Position numbers and translations under genes: made by a program
Source of the DNA: an uncultured Neomegalonema sp.
GTDB lineage: Bacteria > Pseudomonadota > Alphaproteobacteria > Rhodobacterales > Rhodobacteraceae
Direction: 5' to 3'
DNA: 64,000 nucleotides
Assembly: GCA_937990185.1 (NCBI GenBank)
Contig: CALKBI010000006.1
Coordinates: 1-64,000 of the forward strand
The notes under the pieces: model-generated
Database searches by the model: none
What the model saw: only the letters and a program-made list of their open reading frames with translations
What the model was told of the DNA's origin: nothing
In this document: piece by piece, positions 8,701 to 17,372 of the stretch
Numbering within the stretch: the first letter of the stretch is position 1
How the letters are laid out: each line of letters begins with the position of its first letter

Positions 8701-10134
8701 TCAATCCCTCAACGATTCTTCGCGCAGGCCGTCAGCCAAAAAGTTCAAACCCAGCACCAGCGACATCAAGGCTATCGCGGGTGTGATTGCGGGATGGAGA
8801 AATACCGAGAGCAGTTTACGCCCTTCGTTGATGGTCATGCCCCAGTCAGGGCTTTCCGAACTGATGCCAAGCCCAAAGAAACCAAGAGTTCCTAGCAAAA
8901 TCGTGGTGTAACCAATGCGCAAACAAAAATCGACGATCAACGGCCCACGCGCGTTGGGCAGGATTTCCCAGAGCATAATGTACCAAGGGCTCTCGCCGCG
9001 TGTTTGTGCGGCGGCGACATAATCTCGCGTCTTGATGTCGAAAACCAATCCGCGAACGATCCGATAAACGGTTGGGGCATTCACGAACACCACAGAGACG
9101 AAGATATTCAGCGTGTTTGGGTCCATCGAAAAGATGTTCAGTCCGAGCGGGTCATAATTGAACGTCAGGCCCAGATAGACCCAAAATCCCAGAATGAGCG
9201 AAATCCCGAGATAGAGCGCCAGCTCTCCCGGTCTTGTCCGGAATTTTGATGTCAGCAGTATCGTCAGGAATATGAGCGGAAACAGAAACAAAACCGCCGC
9301 CAGATACATCGGGATTCCGGTTTCCACGATGTCTTTCGTAACGAGCAGATAGAAAAGTAAAATGACCGGGAATGCCAAGACGAGATTGGCGATAAATGTT
9401 AGAACCGTATCGAGCTTTCCGGTGAAATATCCTGCGGGTAATCCCAGAGTAATCCCGACCATGAAGGCAAAGAGTGTTGCGGCGGGTGCAATGGACAGCA
9501 CAGTCCTGCTGCCGACAATAACGCGGCTGAAGACATCACGCGCTAGAACATCACCGCCAAGCAAATAGTATTTGCCTTCTTCGCCTGTTACAGCCCACCC
9601 CGGCTTTTTGTTTTTCATGCCGGAAATTTGTTGCAGCTCATCATATTGTACGATGGGTGTCGTGCAGTATTCGCCAATGCAAAGGCCCGTAGCAAGGATA
9701 GCGGTGAGTACCCAAAACATAACAACGCAAAGCCCGATCAATCCGAGCTTGTTGTCGAGAATTTTTCCGTAAAGCCCGAGCTTGCTTTTGAACAGAAATG
9801 ACAGCGCAAGGATGAGCAGCATTGCCAACCACACAGGTCTGAACTGTGTGAATATCCGCTCAACGATTCCCTTGCTTTCGGTGGCGACTAAATTTCCACC
9901 GATAATGTAAGCAAGCACGACGCCAACCACGACGTAGAGAGCGATCTTTCCAACAATAAGAATATTATCGGTTGGGTTGCGTTTTACTGGCGCGCCAATC
10001 ACCTCAGCGCTCGGCATCCAAATAAAGGATGAAATCATCTGAGCGAAAAATGCAAGCAGCAGAACGCTTCCGGCGATTATCAGGATTGGGTCCAGAACCG
10101 TGCCGATGGTCCCTGTCCAGTCGAGTTGTTTCAT
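8701..10134 (-). CDS. Peptide-type ABC transporter permease, DppC-like with extra membrane segments
   Basis: The C-terminal half is a standard DppC/OppC permease. It has the LLGGDVLARDVFSR entry motif, an EAA loop that contacts the ATPase (AAAQTRGESPWYIMLWEILPNARGPL), and the ending FLADGLREE. At 477 residues it is about 170 longer than usual. Two additions are visible: about 130 N-terminal residues with three hydrophobic segments before the normal first helix, and a hydrophobic insert in the middle (LAAVLFLFPLIFLTILLTS followed by LYLGISLILGFWVYLGLTF) between the DppC landmarks. It pairs with the permease at 10147, 12 nt upstream. Confidence 0.9.
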   Translation of the reverse strand: MKQLDWTGTIGTVLDPILIIAGSVLLLAFFAQMISSFIWMPSAEVIGAPVKRNPTDNILIVGKIALYVVVGVVLAYIIGGNLVATESKGIVERIFTQFRPVWLAMLLILALSFLFKSKLGLYGKILDNKLGLIGLCVVMFWVLTAILATGLCIGEYCTTPIVQYDELQQISGMKNKKPGWAVTGEEGKYYLLGGDVLARDVFSRVIVGSRTVLSIAPAATLFAFMVGITLGLPAGYFTGKLDTVLTFIANLVLAFPVILLFYLLVTKDIVETGIPMYLAAVLFLFPLIFLTILLTSKFRTRPGELALYLGISLILGFWVYLGLTFNYDPLGLNIFSMDPNTLNIFVSVVFVNAPTVYRIVRGLVFDIKTRDYVAAAQTRGESPWYIMLWEILPNARGPLIVDFCLRIGYTTILLGTLGFFGLGISSESPDWGMTINEGRKLLSVFLHPAITPAIALMSLVLGLNFLADGLREESLRD

Positions 10135-10146
10135 ATCTTTTGTTCC

Positions 10147-11184
10147 TCAGGTGACGCGGACGCGCGGGTTGAGGAAGACGTAGCCGATGTCCGATATGAG
10201 CTGCGTCAGTAGCACTACGATCACAGCAATGATCGAACAACCGAGCAGTAACTCCACATCGTTGTTTCCGGCGGCTTGCACGAGTGTCCAGCCGAAGCCT
10301 TTGTAGTTGAACAGCGACTCAACAATCACAACACCGGTGAGCAGGAAAGGGAACTGCAACATAATCACAGTGAAGGGGGCGATCAGGGCATTTCGTAGCG
10401 CATGTTTGAGGACGACACCTTTAAAGCTGACCCCCTTTAAGCGCGCCGTTCGAATATATTGGGATTGCATAACCTCGGCCATCGAAGCGCGCGTCATGCG
10501 GGCGATATAGCCCATCCCATAAAGCGCGATGGTGACAACGGGTAGCGTGAAGTTGGCAAAGGTGATCTCGTCGGCAGCGGAGGTCGCGGTTCCCTTGAAC
10601 CACTTCAGACCAACGGCGCTCGATGTAAAAATGGCAATGAAAATAACGCCGGAGACATATTCGGGTGTGGCGGTAGTCGTGATCGAAAATGTCGATAATC
10701 CTCGGTCCAGCTTGCTTCCCTCTCGCATTCCTGCTGCGATACCGACGATTAGAGCCATCGGGACCATGAGCAGAAAAGTGCACATCATCAGCCAGCCAGT
10801 CAGAGATAACCGCCGATTGATGACATCGGATACCGGCTCTTGTGAAACCGTTGAAAAACCGAAATCTCCTTGAAGGACGCCGCAATATTTCGGTCCTTCG
10901 GTCTCACCTGCACGGATGCAACGCCCGGCTTGGACACCGTTGATTTCGTTGGTCCATCCGGGGACCAACCCCATCCATTCTCCGTATTTGATGAAGATGT
11001 TGCGATTATACCCACGCGAATCCAGCCACGAAACGACTTGTTCGTCTGTCATGCGGTTGTTGGCTTGGGTTTTGGCTAGGCGCTCAAGGTTTGGCGCTAG
11101 ATTGGTTAGCCAGAAGACGATGAACGTCAGGCAAAGAATTGTCAGAAGCATCACGCCGAAACGCTTCATTAAAAAGGTTAACAT
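10147..11184 (-). CDS. Peptide-type ABC transporter permease, DppB-like
   Basis: This is a 345-residue inner-membrane permease of the DppB/OppB family with about six transmembrane helices. The first helix (FGVMLLTILCLTFIVFWLTNL) is at the N-terminus and the EAA coupling loop reads YIRTARLKGVSFKGVVLKHALRNA. Between helices 1 and 2 there is a periplasmic loop with two cysteines (GRCIRAGETEGPKYCG), longer than in the E. coli protein. It is the second gene of the ABC operon and starts about 100 nt after the binding-protein gene. The intrinsic terminator at 11248-11273 lies between them, so the membrane subunits are probably made at a lower level than the binding protein. Confidence 0.93.
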   Translation of the reverse strand: MLTFLMKRFGVMLLTILCLTFIVFWLTNLAPNLERLAKTQANNRMTDEQVVSWLDSRGYNRNIFIKYGEWMGLVPGWTNEINGVQAGRCIRAGETEGPKYCGVLQGDFGFSTVSQEPVSDVINRRLSLTGWLMMCTFLLMVPMALIVGIAAGMREGSKLDRGLSTFSITTTATPEYVSGVIFIAIFTSSAVGLKWFKGTATSAADEITFANFTLPVVTIALYGMGYIARMTRASMAEVMQSQYIRTARLKGVSFKGVVLKHALRNALIAPFTVIMLQFPFLLTGVVIVESLFNYKGFGWTLVQAAGNNDVELLLGCSIIAVIVVLLTQLISDIGYVFLNPRVRVT

Positions 11185-11247
11185 GCTGCGGTCCGGCCCC
11201 TGAATCTGGTGTGTCGATCAGACGTTTGTCGTTGCGTAAAACGAAAA

Positions 11248-11273
11248 AAAGAGGCCGGTTTCCCGGCCTCTTT
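11248..11273 (-). terminator. Intrinsic terminator between binding-protein and permease genes
   Basis: On the minus strand this reads as an 11-bp perfect stem (AAAGAGGCCGG with CCGGCCTCTTT) closed by a GAAA tetraloop and followed by a run of seven T. It lies directly after the binding-protein stop (11285) and before the dppB-like start (11184). It probably lets most transcripts stop after the binding protein, with partial read-through into the transporter genes. It may also stabilise the 3' end of the short mRNA. Confidence 0.9.
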
Positions 11274-11284
11274 AGTATTAAAAG

Positions 11285-12949
11285 TTAGCTGTCGAGCCAA
11301 ACTGCATCGGGGTGAATTTCGAACGTAGGATGCATATCCATGTTCTTCACTTTATCGGTGGAGTGACGATAGAGCGAACGCCAGTAAGGCTGGATGGTAA
11401 CACCCTCGTCTTGCATTAGACGCTCGAGTTTTTCCATCAAGACGCGGCGCTTATCAGCATCGGCGACAGCGAGCGCTTCTTCGAGTGTTGCATCGAATTC
11501 AGCATTCTCAAAACCGGACTCGTTCCATGCTTCGCCTGAACGGAAGGCGAGGGCGAGAACTTGAACGCCGAGGGGACGCATGTTCCAGTTTGTCGAGGAG
11601 AACGGGTATTTCGCCCAGTCATTCCAGAATGTCGATCCCGGAAGAACTGTGCGTTTTACTTTGAAGCCAGCGTCACGCATTTCAGCGGCGACAGCATCGG
11701 TGGTGGCACGGCGCCAGTCATCCTCGATGGAAAGCAACTCGTGCTCGTAATCCATCATCCCGGCTTCTTCCATCAGCTTTTGCGCTGCTTTGACGTCCTT
11801 CTTGATTGGTGGAAGTTCGGCATATTCTGGATGAATTGGGCAGACATGGTGGTTTTCAGCAGGAATACCGAGACCAGCAACACCCAGTTCCAGAAGTTTC
11901 GAGTTGTCTACAGCAAGCTGGATAGCGCGGCGAACGCGAACGTCCGAGTATGGTTTCTTGCCATCGACTTCGGCTTTCTGGTTCGGGCGGATCGTGATCG
12001 TAGCTGCGGTCACAACTTCCGATTTTACGAGGCCAAGACCATCCATGATGTCAACGAACTCGCCAGTTGTCTCATAGCCCGTGTCGATTTCGTCTGCTTC
12101 GAAAGCAGCAACGAATGCCGACGGGTCTGTGCCGTAATCAATGTATTCGATACGGTCGAGATAGGCGGTGTCACCCCACCACTCGTGGCCTTCGGCGCGT
12201 TTCAGAACGGCCTTCACACCTACTTCATAGCTGTCGATGGTGTAGGGGCCGGTTCCCAAAGGTGCTTTTGAAGGATCTGCATTGTCATAGCTTGAGTGAA
12301 CAATTGCCGCTGGATAATCGGCCATGCCAGGAATGAGCGTGATGTCAGCTTTTGGCAGGTTAAGGACAACAGTGTGGTCGTCTTTAACGTCGATAATGCC
12401 GTCAGCGAGTTTTTCGGTTTTCTCGTCGATCAACGTCGCGAAACGTCCCGCCATCGAGTTACCCTCGACGGTTTTATCGCACCAACGTTCGATATTGTTG
12501 GCGACGTCTTTGGCGGTGAAATCATCGCCGTTTTGCCATTTCACACCTTTGCGGACGTTCAGGGTATATGTCTTTGCGTCAGCCGAGATTTCCCAGCTAT
12601 CGAGCAGGCGAGGCTCAAACGTGGAGTCGCGATTATAGCGGACAAGGTACTCTAACCAGCCACGCGACACGTTTGCCATTTGGCTCCAGTCATACGTGCG
12701 CGGGTCTTTAAGCGCGCGGACTTCTTGTTGAATGCGCAATGTGCCACCGCGTTTTGCGTCACCCGCAGCATGTGCTGGCGTAGGAGCCATCATGCCGAGC
12801 ATACCATATGCCATCGCTGCAGACGCACCAAAGACACTTGCTGTTGCCAAGAACTCGCGGCGAGATAGCGCATCGCCATCTTTTGCGGATGCGGCCATCG
12901 TCTCCAAAAATTTTGGAAGCGGTTTGCCGTTTTTATCGGTAAATTTCAT
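11285..12949 (-). CDS. Peptide-type ABC transporter substrate-binding protein, Tat-exported
   Basis: This 554-residue periplasmic solute-binding protein of family 5 (SBP_bac_5) is the lead gene of the ABC operon. The N-terminus carries a twin-arginine motif (SRREFL, residues 29-34), a hydrophobic stretch and a probable cleavage near AHA/A at residue 61, so it should be exported folded. Family features include [22 protein letters not shown] and [13 protein letters not shown]. The ligand cannot be read from sequence. ATG 12949 fits the twin-arginine leader. Upstream, a 7-bp stem (12970-12989 on this strand) sits in the likely leader. The gene is divergent from tspO. Confidence 0.93.
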   Translation of the reverse strand: MKFTDKNGKPLPKFLETMAASAKDGDALSRREFLATASVFGASAAMAYGMLGMMAPTPAHAAGDAKRGGTLRIQQEVRALKDPRTYDWSQMANVSRGWLEYLVRYNRDSTFEPRLLDSWEISADAKTYTLNVRKGVKWQNGDDFTAKDVANNIERWCDKTVEGNSMAGRFATLIDEKTEKLADGIIDVKDDHTVVLNLPKADITLIPGMADYPAAIVHSSYDNADPSKAPLGTGPYTIDSYEVGVKAVLKRAEGHEWWGDTAYLDRIEYIDYGTDPSAFVAAFEADEIDTGYETTGEFVDIMDGLGLVKSEVVTAATITIRPNQKAEVDGKKPYSDVRVRRAIQLAVDNSKLLELGVAGLGIPAENHHVCPIHPEYAELPPIKKDVKAAQKLMEEAGMMDYEHELLSIEDDWRRATTDAVAAEMRDAGFKVKRTVLPGSTFWNDWAKYPFSSTNWNMRPLGVQVLALAFRSGEAWNESGFENAEFDATLEEALAVADADKRRVLMEKLERLMQDEGVTIQPYWRSLYRHSTDKVKNMDMHPTFEIHPDAVWLDS

Positions 12950-13272
12950 TATAGTTCTCCCTGATTTTTATCCCCACACGAAAGCGGGGAATACGTCTTA
13001 ATCGACATCATAATACGAATCTTTGTGGGCATAAAACGACGTATTTAGATTTCAAGATGCAACGGATCATTCTGGGTTGCCGTCAAATTGCTCCATTAAG
13101 AAAGAAAGGTCTTGCTAGAACAGCCTTGCGTTGTAAGTGCGCGCATTAATTCGCCAGTGCTTATCCAGAAGAAAAGCTGCGAAGATCACGACGGACAAAC
13201 TCGCTTTTTTGTGCGAATAAAAGATATTCGGGTCAACGAAGTCCGGGCTCTTTCTTTTGGAAAGCTAATACT
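12950..13272. other. Divergent intergenic region between the ABC operon and tspO
   Basis: This 323-nt stretch has no credible gene. It contains the short stem-loop at 12970-12989 and widely spaced 8-bp inverted arms AATACGTC (12990-12997) and GACGTATT (13038-13045), which could be a regulator site or chance. GGAAAG at 13259-13264 serves as ribosome binding site for tspO. A plus-strand frame from 13112 running into tspO in another phase has no coding character. I could not place promoters with confidence. Confidence 0.5.
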
Positions 13273-13722
13273 ATGGCTCTGCTGGTATTTTGTGTTTTGG
13301 TTGTCATGGCCGCGCTAAGTGGAGCCTTTTACAAACCCGGGGATTGGTATGACCGCTTGCGAAAGCCAAGCTGGAATCCACCTAAATGGGTGTTTCCAGT
13401 CGTTTGGACCGTCATTTATTCACTGATTGCAATTTCAGGGTGGTTGATCTGGAAGGATGTCGGCTTTGGCCTAATACTCGCGGTTTGGATTGTTCAGCTT
13501 ATTCTCAATGCGGCTTGGTCGTGGTTGTTCTTTGGATTGAAGCGCATGGATTTCGCCTTTTGGGATGTTCTCGGCTTGTGGCTTTCAATCGCAGTTTACA
13601 TGTTACTAGCTTGGCCGGTTTCGATCACGGCTTCGTTACTGTTTGTTCCGTATATCGTATGGGTCACAGCTGCAGCGACACTAAACTGGAGCGTTTGGCG
13701 GCTTAACATAGACGAAGTATGA
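13273..13722 (+). CDS. tspO: TspO/MBR family tryptophan-rich sensory protein
   Basis: This 149-residue membrane protein with five predicted helices carries family hallmarks: WYDRLRKPSWNPPKWVFPVVW early in the protein, the many tryptophans, and NAAWSWLFFGLKR in helix 3. TspO proteins bind porphyrins and related tetrapyrroles and tune stress or photosynthesis gene expression in alphaproteobacteria such as Rhodobacter. GGAAAG 8 nt upstream supports ATG 13273. It stands alone, divergent from the ABC operon and followed by the cytochrome c gene after about 180 nt. Confidence 0.95.
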   Translation: MALLVFCVLVVMAALSGAFYKPGDWYDRLRKPSWNPPKWVFPVVWTVIYSLIAISGWLIWKDVGFGLILAVWIVQLILNAAWSWLFFGLKRMDFAFWDVLGLWLSIAVYMLLAWPVSITASLLFVPYIVWVTAAATLNWSVWRLNIDEV

Positions 13723-13904
13723 TCACGCGCCTGTTATCTTTTTCTTAGTACAGGTGAAAAACTATTAAAAAATCAACGTTTCACGCTCTAAACTGACCGC
13801 TACAAAAACGTGATGTCTAATTCTGCCATTTTTATCGGTAGGATGATTATCGAACTCAGCCGCAAGCGTGCGGTTTGACGAACGACAAACGGGAGATGAT
13901 CGTT

Positions 13905-14291
13905 ATGGCTAAAATCAAAGTGGGCGCATTGGTTCTTGGTGTTGTTATGGCTGGGCTTTCTGCACCGGCTTTCGCAGCAGGTGACGCTACGAAAGGCGCT
14001 AAAGTCTTCAAGAAATGTAAGGCTTGCCACGTCGTTGATAGTGCCAAAAATAAAGTAGGACCTTCTTTGCAGAACGTCCTTAATCGTCAGGCCGGTTCAG
14101 TCGGTGGGTATAAATATTCCAGCGCTATGTCAGCATTTGGTGGTGGTAATATTTGGGATGCCGCGACGCTTGATGCATTCCTTACCAAGCCAAAAGCATT
14201 GGTCAAAGGGACGAAGATGTCCTTCCCTGGTCTGAAAAAAGCTCAGGACCGTGCTGACGTCATTGCGTATTTGCAGCAGAATAGTCAGTAA
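13905..14291 (+). CDS. Small soluble c-type cytochrome
   Basis: This 128-residue periplasmic cytochrome has a signal peptide (MAKIKVGALVLGVVMAGLSAPAFA) and then a mature domain with one haem motif, CKACH at residues 38-42. The likely distal ligand is the methionine in TKMSFPG. Length and order fit class I cytochrome c2/c550 proteins that carry electrons between membrane complexes. I chose ATG 13905 because GGGAG lies 9 nt upstream and the signal peptide begins there; earlier ATGs at 13875 and 13896 add a non-signal extension. A strong intrinsic terminator follows at 14321, so this is a single-gene transcript. Confidence 0.93.
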   Translation: MAKIKVGALVLGVVMAGLSAPAFAAGDATKGAKVFKKCKACHVVDSAKNKVGPSLQNVLNRQAGSVGGYKYSSAMSAFGGGNIWDAATLDAFLTKPKALVKGTKMSFPGLKKAQDRADVIAYLQQNSQ

Positions 14292-14320
14292 GTTCCAAGA
14301 CGACTAAATTTTAGAAAATT

Positions 14321-14353
14321 GGCCTGCACGATTGCTCGTGCGGGCCTTTTTTT
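14321..14353 (+). terminator. Intrinsic terminator after the cytochrome c gene
   Basis: An 11-bp stem with one G-T wobble (GGCCTGCACGA with TCGTGCGGGCC, loop TTGC) is followed by seven T. It lies 30 nt after the cytochrome stop and 42 nt before panC, and separates the two transcripts. Confidence 0.93.
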
Positions 14354-14394
14354 GTTTATAGCTTTCAGGTTTGGATAACTGAAAGCACGACCCC

Positions 14395-15237
14395 ATGCAT
14401 ATCTGTAGAACTGTCGCTGAAATGCGCGAGGTGTCGAAGGTGTTGCGGGGTGAAGGGTCAGTCGCTTTGGTTCCGACGATGGGCGCGCTCCATGCAGGGC
14501 ATGAAAAGCTGGTCCAAACCGCGTGTGATGCGCACTCGAACGCGATTGCTTCGATTTTCGTCAATCCGACACAATTCGGTAATCCTGCGGATCTTGAAAA
14601 ATATCCCCGGACGGAAGAGTCCGATCTGGAGATTTTAGACCGTGTGGGGGTGGCCGCAGTTTTTATGCCGACTGCCACCGAGATGTATCCTGCTGATGAA
14701 GAAACAATCGTCGAGACTACGCATTTAGCGCAAAAGTTTCACGGCGCAGTCCGCCCCGGACATTTTCGGGGTGTCGCGACGGTGGTCACTAAGCTGTTTC
14801 ATATAACGCAAGCGGACGTCGCTTATTTCGGGATGAAAGATTATCAGCAACTTGCGGTGATAAGGCGGATGGTGCGTGACCTGCATTTTCCGATTGAAAT
14901 TACTGGCGTGGAAACGGTGCGGGATCATGACGGCCTCGCACTCTCATCTCGTAATGTTCGGTTGACGCCGGAAGACAGAACCGCCGCACCGGTGCTGTAT
15001 GAGGCACTGTCTCAAGCCGAAAACGAACTGAAGTCCGGCAAAACCGTCGAAGCCGCTATTGAGGCGATACGGCGCATTATTGGAACTGAACCTCGTGCAA
15101 CACTCAAGGCGATTGATGTTGTTAATGCGCGAACTTTCTTGCCTGCGGAGGGCGTTCCGAGTGAAAAAGTTGGAATGATGATCTCTGCTCTGTTTGGCGA
15201 AGTCCTCTTGATTGACCAGAAAGAATTTACACCATGA
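14395..15237 (+). CDS. panC: Pantothenate synthetase (pantoate-beta-alanine ligase)
   Basis: PanC joins D-pantoate and beta-alanine with ATP to make pantothenate (vitamin B5). The 280-residue length is normal. The nucleotide-binding HIGH-like signature is in [14 protein letters not shown], followed by [10 protein letters not shown], the pantoate site [10 protein letters not shown] and the KMSKS-like LALSSRN. The stop codon overlaps the start of panB (ATGA at 15234-15237), so the two genes are translationally coupled. The upstream terminator means the promoter should lie in the short gap 14354-14394. Confidence 0.97.
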   Translation: MHICRTVAEMREVSKVLRGEGSVALVPTMGALHAGHEKLVQTACDAHSNAIASIFVNPTQFGNPADLEKYPRTEESDLEILDRVGVAAVFMPTATEMYPADEETIVETTHLAQKFHGAVRPGHFRGVATVVTKLFHITQADVAYFGMKDYQQLAVIRRMVRDLHFPIEITGVETVRDHDGLALSSRNVRLTPEDRTAAPVLYEALSQAENELKSGKTVEAAIEAIRRIIGTEPRATLKAIDVVNARTFLPAEGVPSEKVGMMISALFGEVLLIDQKEFTP

Positions 15238-16046
15238 GCGTTCAATCCTCGTCTGTGCGTCGCAATACTGTTCCAAAAATCGCCGGACGAAAGGGCGGTG
15301 ATCCTATCGTTTCGCTCACGTCTTATCACGCCCATACTGCTGCGATTGTTGATGAGTTTGCCGACTTCATTCTGGTGGGCGATAGCCTCGGGATGGTCAT
15401 GCACGGCATGGATAGCACGGTTGGCGTGCCGTTGGACCTCATGATCATGCATGGCCGCGCGGTGGTTCGTGGAACTCAAAAAGCGCTCATCGTGGTCGAT
15501 ATGCCTTTCGGGACGTATGAGGAAAGCCCAAGCATCGCGTTTCGTAATGCGGCTAAAATCATGAAAGAAACCGGGTGCGGTGCGATCAAGCTGGAAGGCG
15601 GTGCGCGGATGGCTGAAACGATCAAGTTTCTGGTCGAGCGCGGGATTCCCGTGATGGCTCATACCGGCCTGACGCCGCAATCGAGCCATGTACTTGGCGG
15701 ATTCAAAACCCAAGGCCGCGAAGAGGATACTTGGGCTGATCATATCGCAGATGCTCATGCCGTTACAGACGCGGGAGCCTTTGCCGTTGTGCTTGAAGGC
15801 ATGGTCGAGCCGCTTGCGGCAAAGATCACAAAAGAAATATCGATCCCAACCATCGGGATTGGCGCGTCAGCCGATTGCGATGGGCAAATTCTTGTGTTGG
15901 AAGATATGCTAGGGATGAATTCTTGGGCGCCTAAATTTGTGAGGAAATATTGTGACCTTGGTGCGGTGATCAAAGGCGCCGTCGAGCAATATGCCGCCGA
16001 TGTCAAAGACCGTTCCTTTCCTGGTGAAGACGAAGTTTATCGGTAA
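15234..16046 (+). CDS. panB: 3-methyl-2-oxobutanoate hydroxymethyltransferase
   Basis: PanB makes ketopantoate from 2-ketoisovalerate and methylene-tetrahydrofolate, two steps before PanC in the same pathway. The 270 residues include the metal-binding signature [15 protein letters not shown], the loop KLEGGARM and the glutamate-bearing [11 protein letters not shown]. It overlaps panC by 4 nt. The ketopantoate reductase panE is not in the window. Confidence 0.97.
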   Translation: MSVQSSSVRRNTVPKIAGRKGGDPIVSLTSYHAHTAAIVDEFADFILVGDSLGMVMHGMDSTVGVPLDLMIMHGRAVVRGTQKALIVVDMPFGTYEESPSIAFRNAAKIMKETGCGAIKLEGGARMAETIKFLVERGIPVMAHTGLTPQSSHVLGGFKTQGREEDTWADHIADAHAVTDAGAFAVVLEGMVEPLAAKITKEISIPTIGIGASADCDGQILVLEDMLGMNSWAPKFVRKYCDLGAVIKGAVEQYAADVKDRSFPGEDEVYR

Positions 16047-16176
16047 GGGCGAGTGTATCGGTCATTCTTGATCGGAGTCTTTTGATCCAGCGCAATCGCG
16101 CAGGTTATTTTTGTATCGCCAGACCGCGTAGAATCCTCGTAAGTGCATTAGCCAATATTTCTTACGGGGATTTTTT

Positions 16177-17133
16177 ATGACGAAGATCGTTGTTCTTGAT
16201 CGCGATACTATCGGCCCAAGCGTTGAAATTGTTCGACCCGGTTTTGCTCACGATTGGGTAGAGCATGGCAAGACAGCGCCGGATCAGGTTGCGGAGCGTA
16301 TTGCTGACGCCGACATTGTTATCACCAACAAAGCTCCGATCCGCGCCGAGCAGCTCGCCGCTGCTCCGAATCTCAAAATGATTTCGGTTGCTGCTACAGG
16401 TTATGACGTTATCGACGTTCCCGCGTGCAAAGAACGCGGCGTTGTCGTTTCGAACGTGCGTGGATATGCCGAGCATACTGTCCCTGAACATGCTTTCGCG
16501 CTTATCCTTGGCCTGCGCCGATCTTTGTTCGGTTATCGGCAAGATGTGATTGATGGAGAGTGGGAAAAGTCAGGCCAGTTTTGTTTCTTTAATCATCCTA
16601 TCAGTGATTTGGCCGGATCGCGCCTCGGTATCATTGGGGCTGGCGTCATTGGGCAAGGCGTTGCAAAAATCGCAAGCGCTTTTGGTATGGAACCGGTCTT
16701 TGCCGCGCATAAAGGGACTGAAGGCTTTGGCTCGCTCTATACGCCGTGGGATGAAGTAATTACGACGTCGGATGTTATCACGTTGCATTCGCCGCTATTA
16801 CCTGCCACGCGCAATATGATCTCAACGCCCGAATTTGAAGCGATGAAAAGCAATGCGATTCTGATCAACACCTCACGCGGTGGTTTGGTGGATGAGGCAG
16901 CGCTGGTCGATGCTTTGGATCGTGGATTGATTGCGGGTGCAGGGTTTGATGTACTGACCAAAGAGCCGCCCGAGCCAAATAATCCATTGCTAAAAATTTT
17001 AGAGCGCCCGAATTTTATTCTCACGCCTCATACGGCTTGGGCCAGTGACGAGGCGATGAAAGAAGTTTGGCGACAAGTCATCCGAGCCATTGATGACTTT
17101 CATGCAGGATCGCCGTCCAACGTGCTTGGCTAA
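16177..17133 (+). CDS. D-2-hydroxyacid dehydrogenase (glycerate dehydrogenase/hydroxypyruvate reductase-like)
   Basis: This 318-residue NAD(P)-dependent enzyme reduces 2-keto acids to D-hydroxy acids. The Rossmann motif is GIIGAGVIGQGVA. The catalytic triad is visible as R in NTSRGGL, E in TKEPPEPNN and H in LTPHTAWAS. Overall it is closest to glycerate dehydrogenase or hydroxypyruvate reductase, but the substrate is not certain. It stands alone after panB. A hairpin 14 nt past the stop (17147-17171, arms GGCTT/AAGCC and CGGT/ACCG) lacks a T run, so it is not a classic terminator. Confidence 0.88.
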   Translation: MTKIVVLDRDTIGPSVEIVRPGFAHDWVEHGKTAPDQVAERIADADIVITNKAPIRAEQLAAAPNLKMISVAATGYDVIDVPACKERGVVVSNVRGYAEHTVPEHAFALILGLRRSLFGYRQDVIDGEWEKSGQFCFFNHPISDLAGSRLGIIGAGVIGQGVAKIASAFGMEPVFAAHKGTEGFGSLYTPWDEVITTSDVITLHSPLLPATRNMISTPEFEAMKSNAILINTSRGGLVDEAALVDALDRGLIAGAGFDVLTKEPPEPNNPLLKILERPNFILTPHTAWASDEAMKEVWRQVIRAIDDFHAGSPSNVLG

Positions 17134-17372
17134 GGCGTTACGTGCTGGCTTTGCGGTCAAACCGTGAAGCCGGAATGCTCTATCATTGCAGGTTTTTCGA
17201 TGTTTGAGCCCAAAAACAACCCTGCGATTAGCACTCTATAAAGACTTCCCCTTCATTTACTGGACGCTGTGTATCTGATCGTTTATCGGTTTTTCAAAGC
17301 ATAGGCGAGCAGCTGGGCTTTGGTTTCGTGGCGGTCAGTTGCATTTATGAAAAAAAACACTGAGGCAGTGAA

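Noticed and set aside
11561-12271. A 236-residue open frame antisense to the ABC binding-protein gene
   Set aside because: The opposite strand carries a complete, conserved binding protein; the antisense frame has no recognisable domain and is a by-product of codon bias.
15012-15758. A 248-residue frame antisense to panC/panB
   Set aside because: It lies across two well-conserved genes and has no coding signals of its own.
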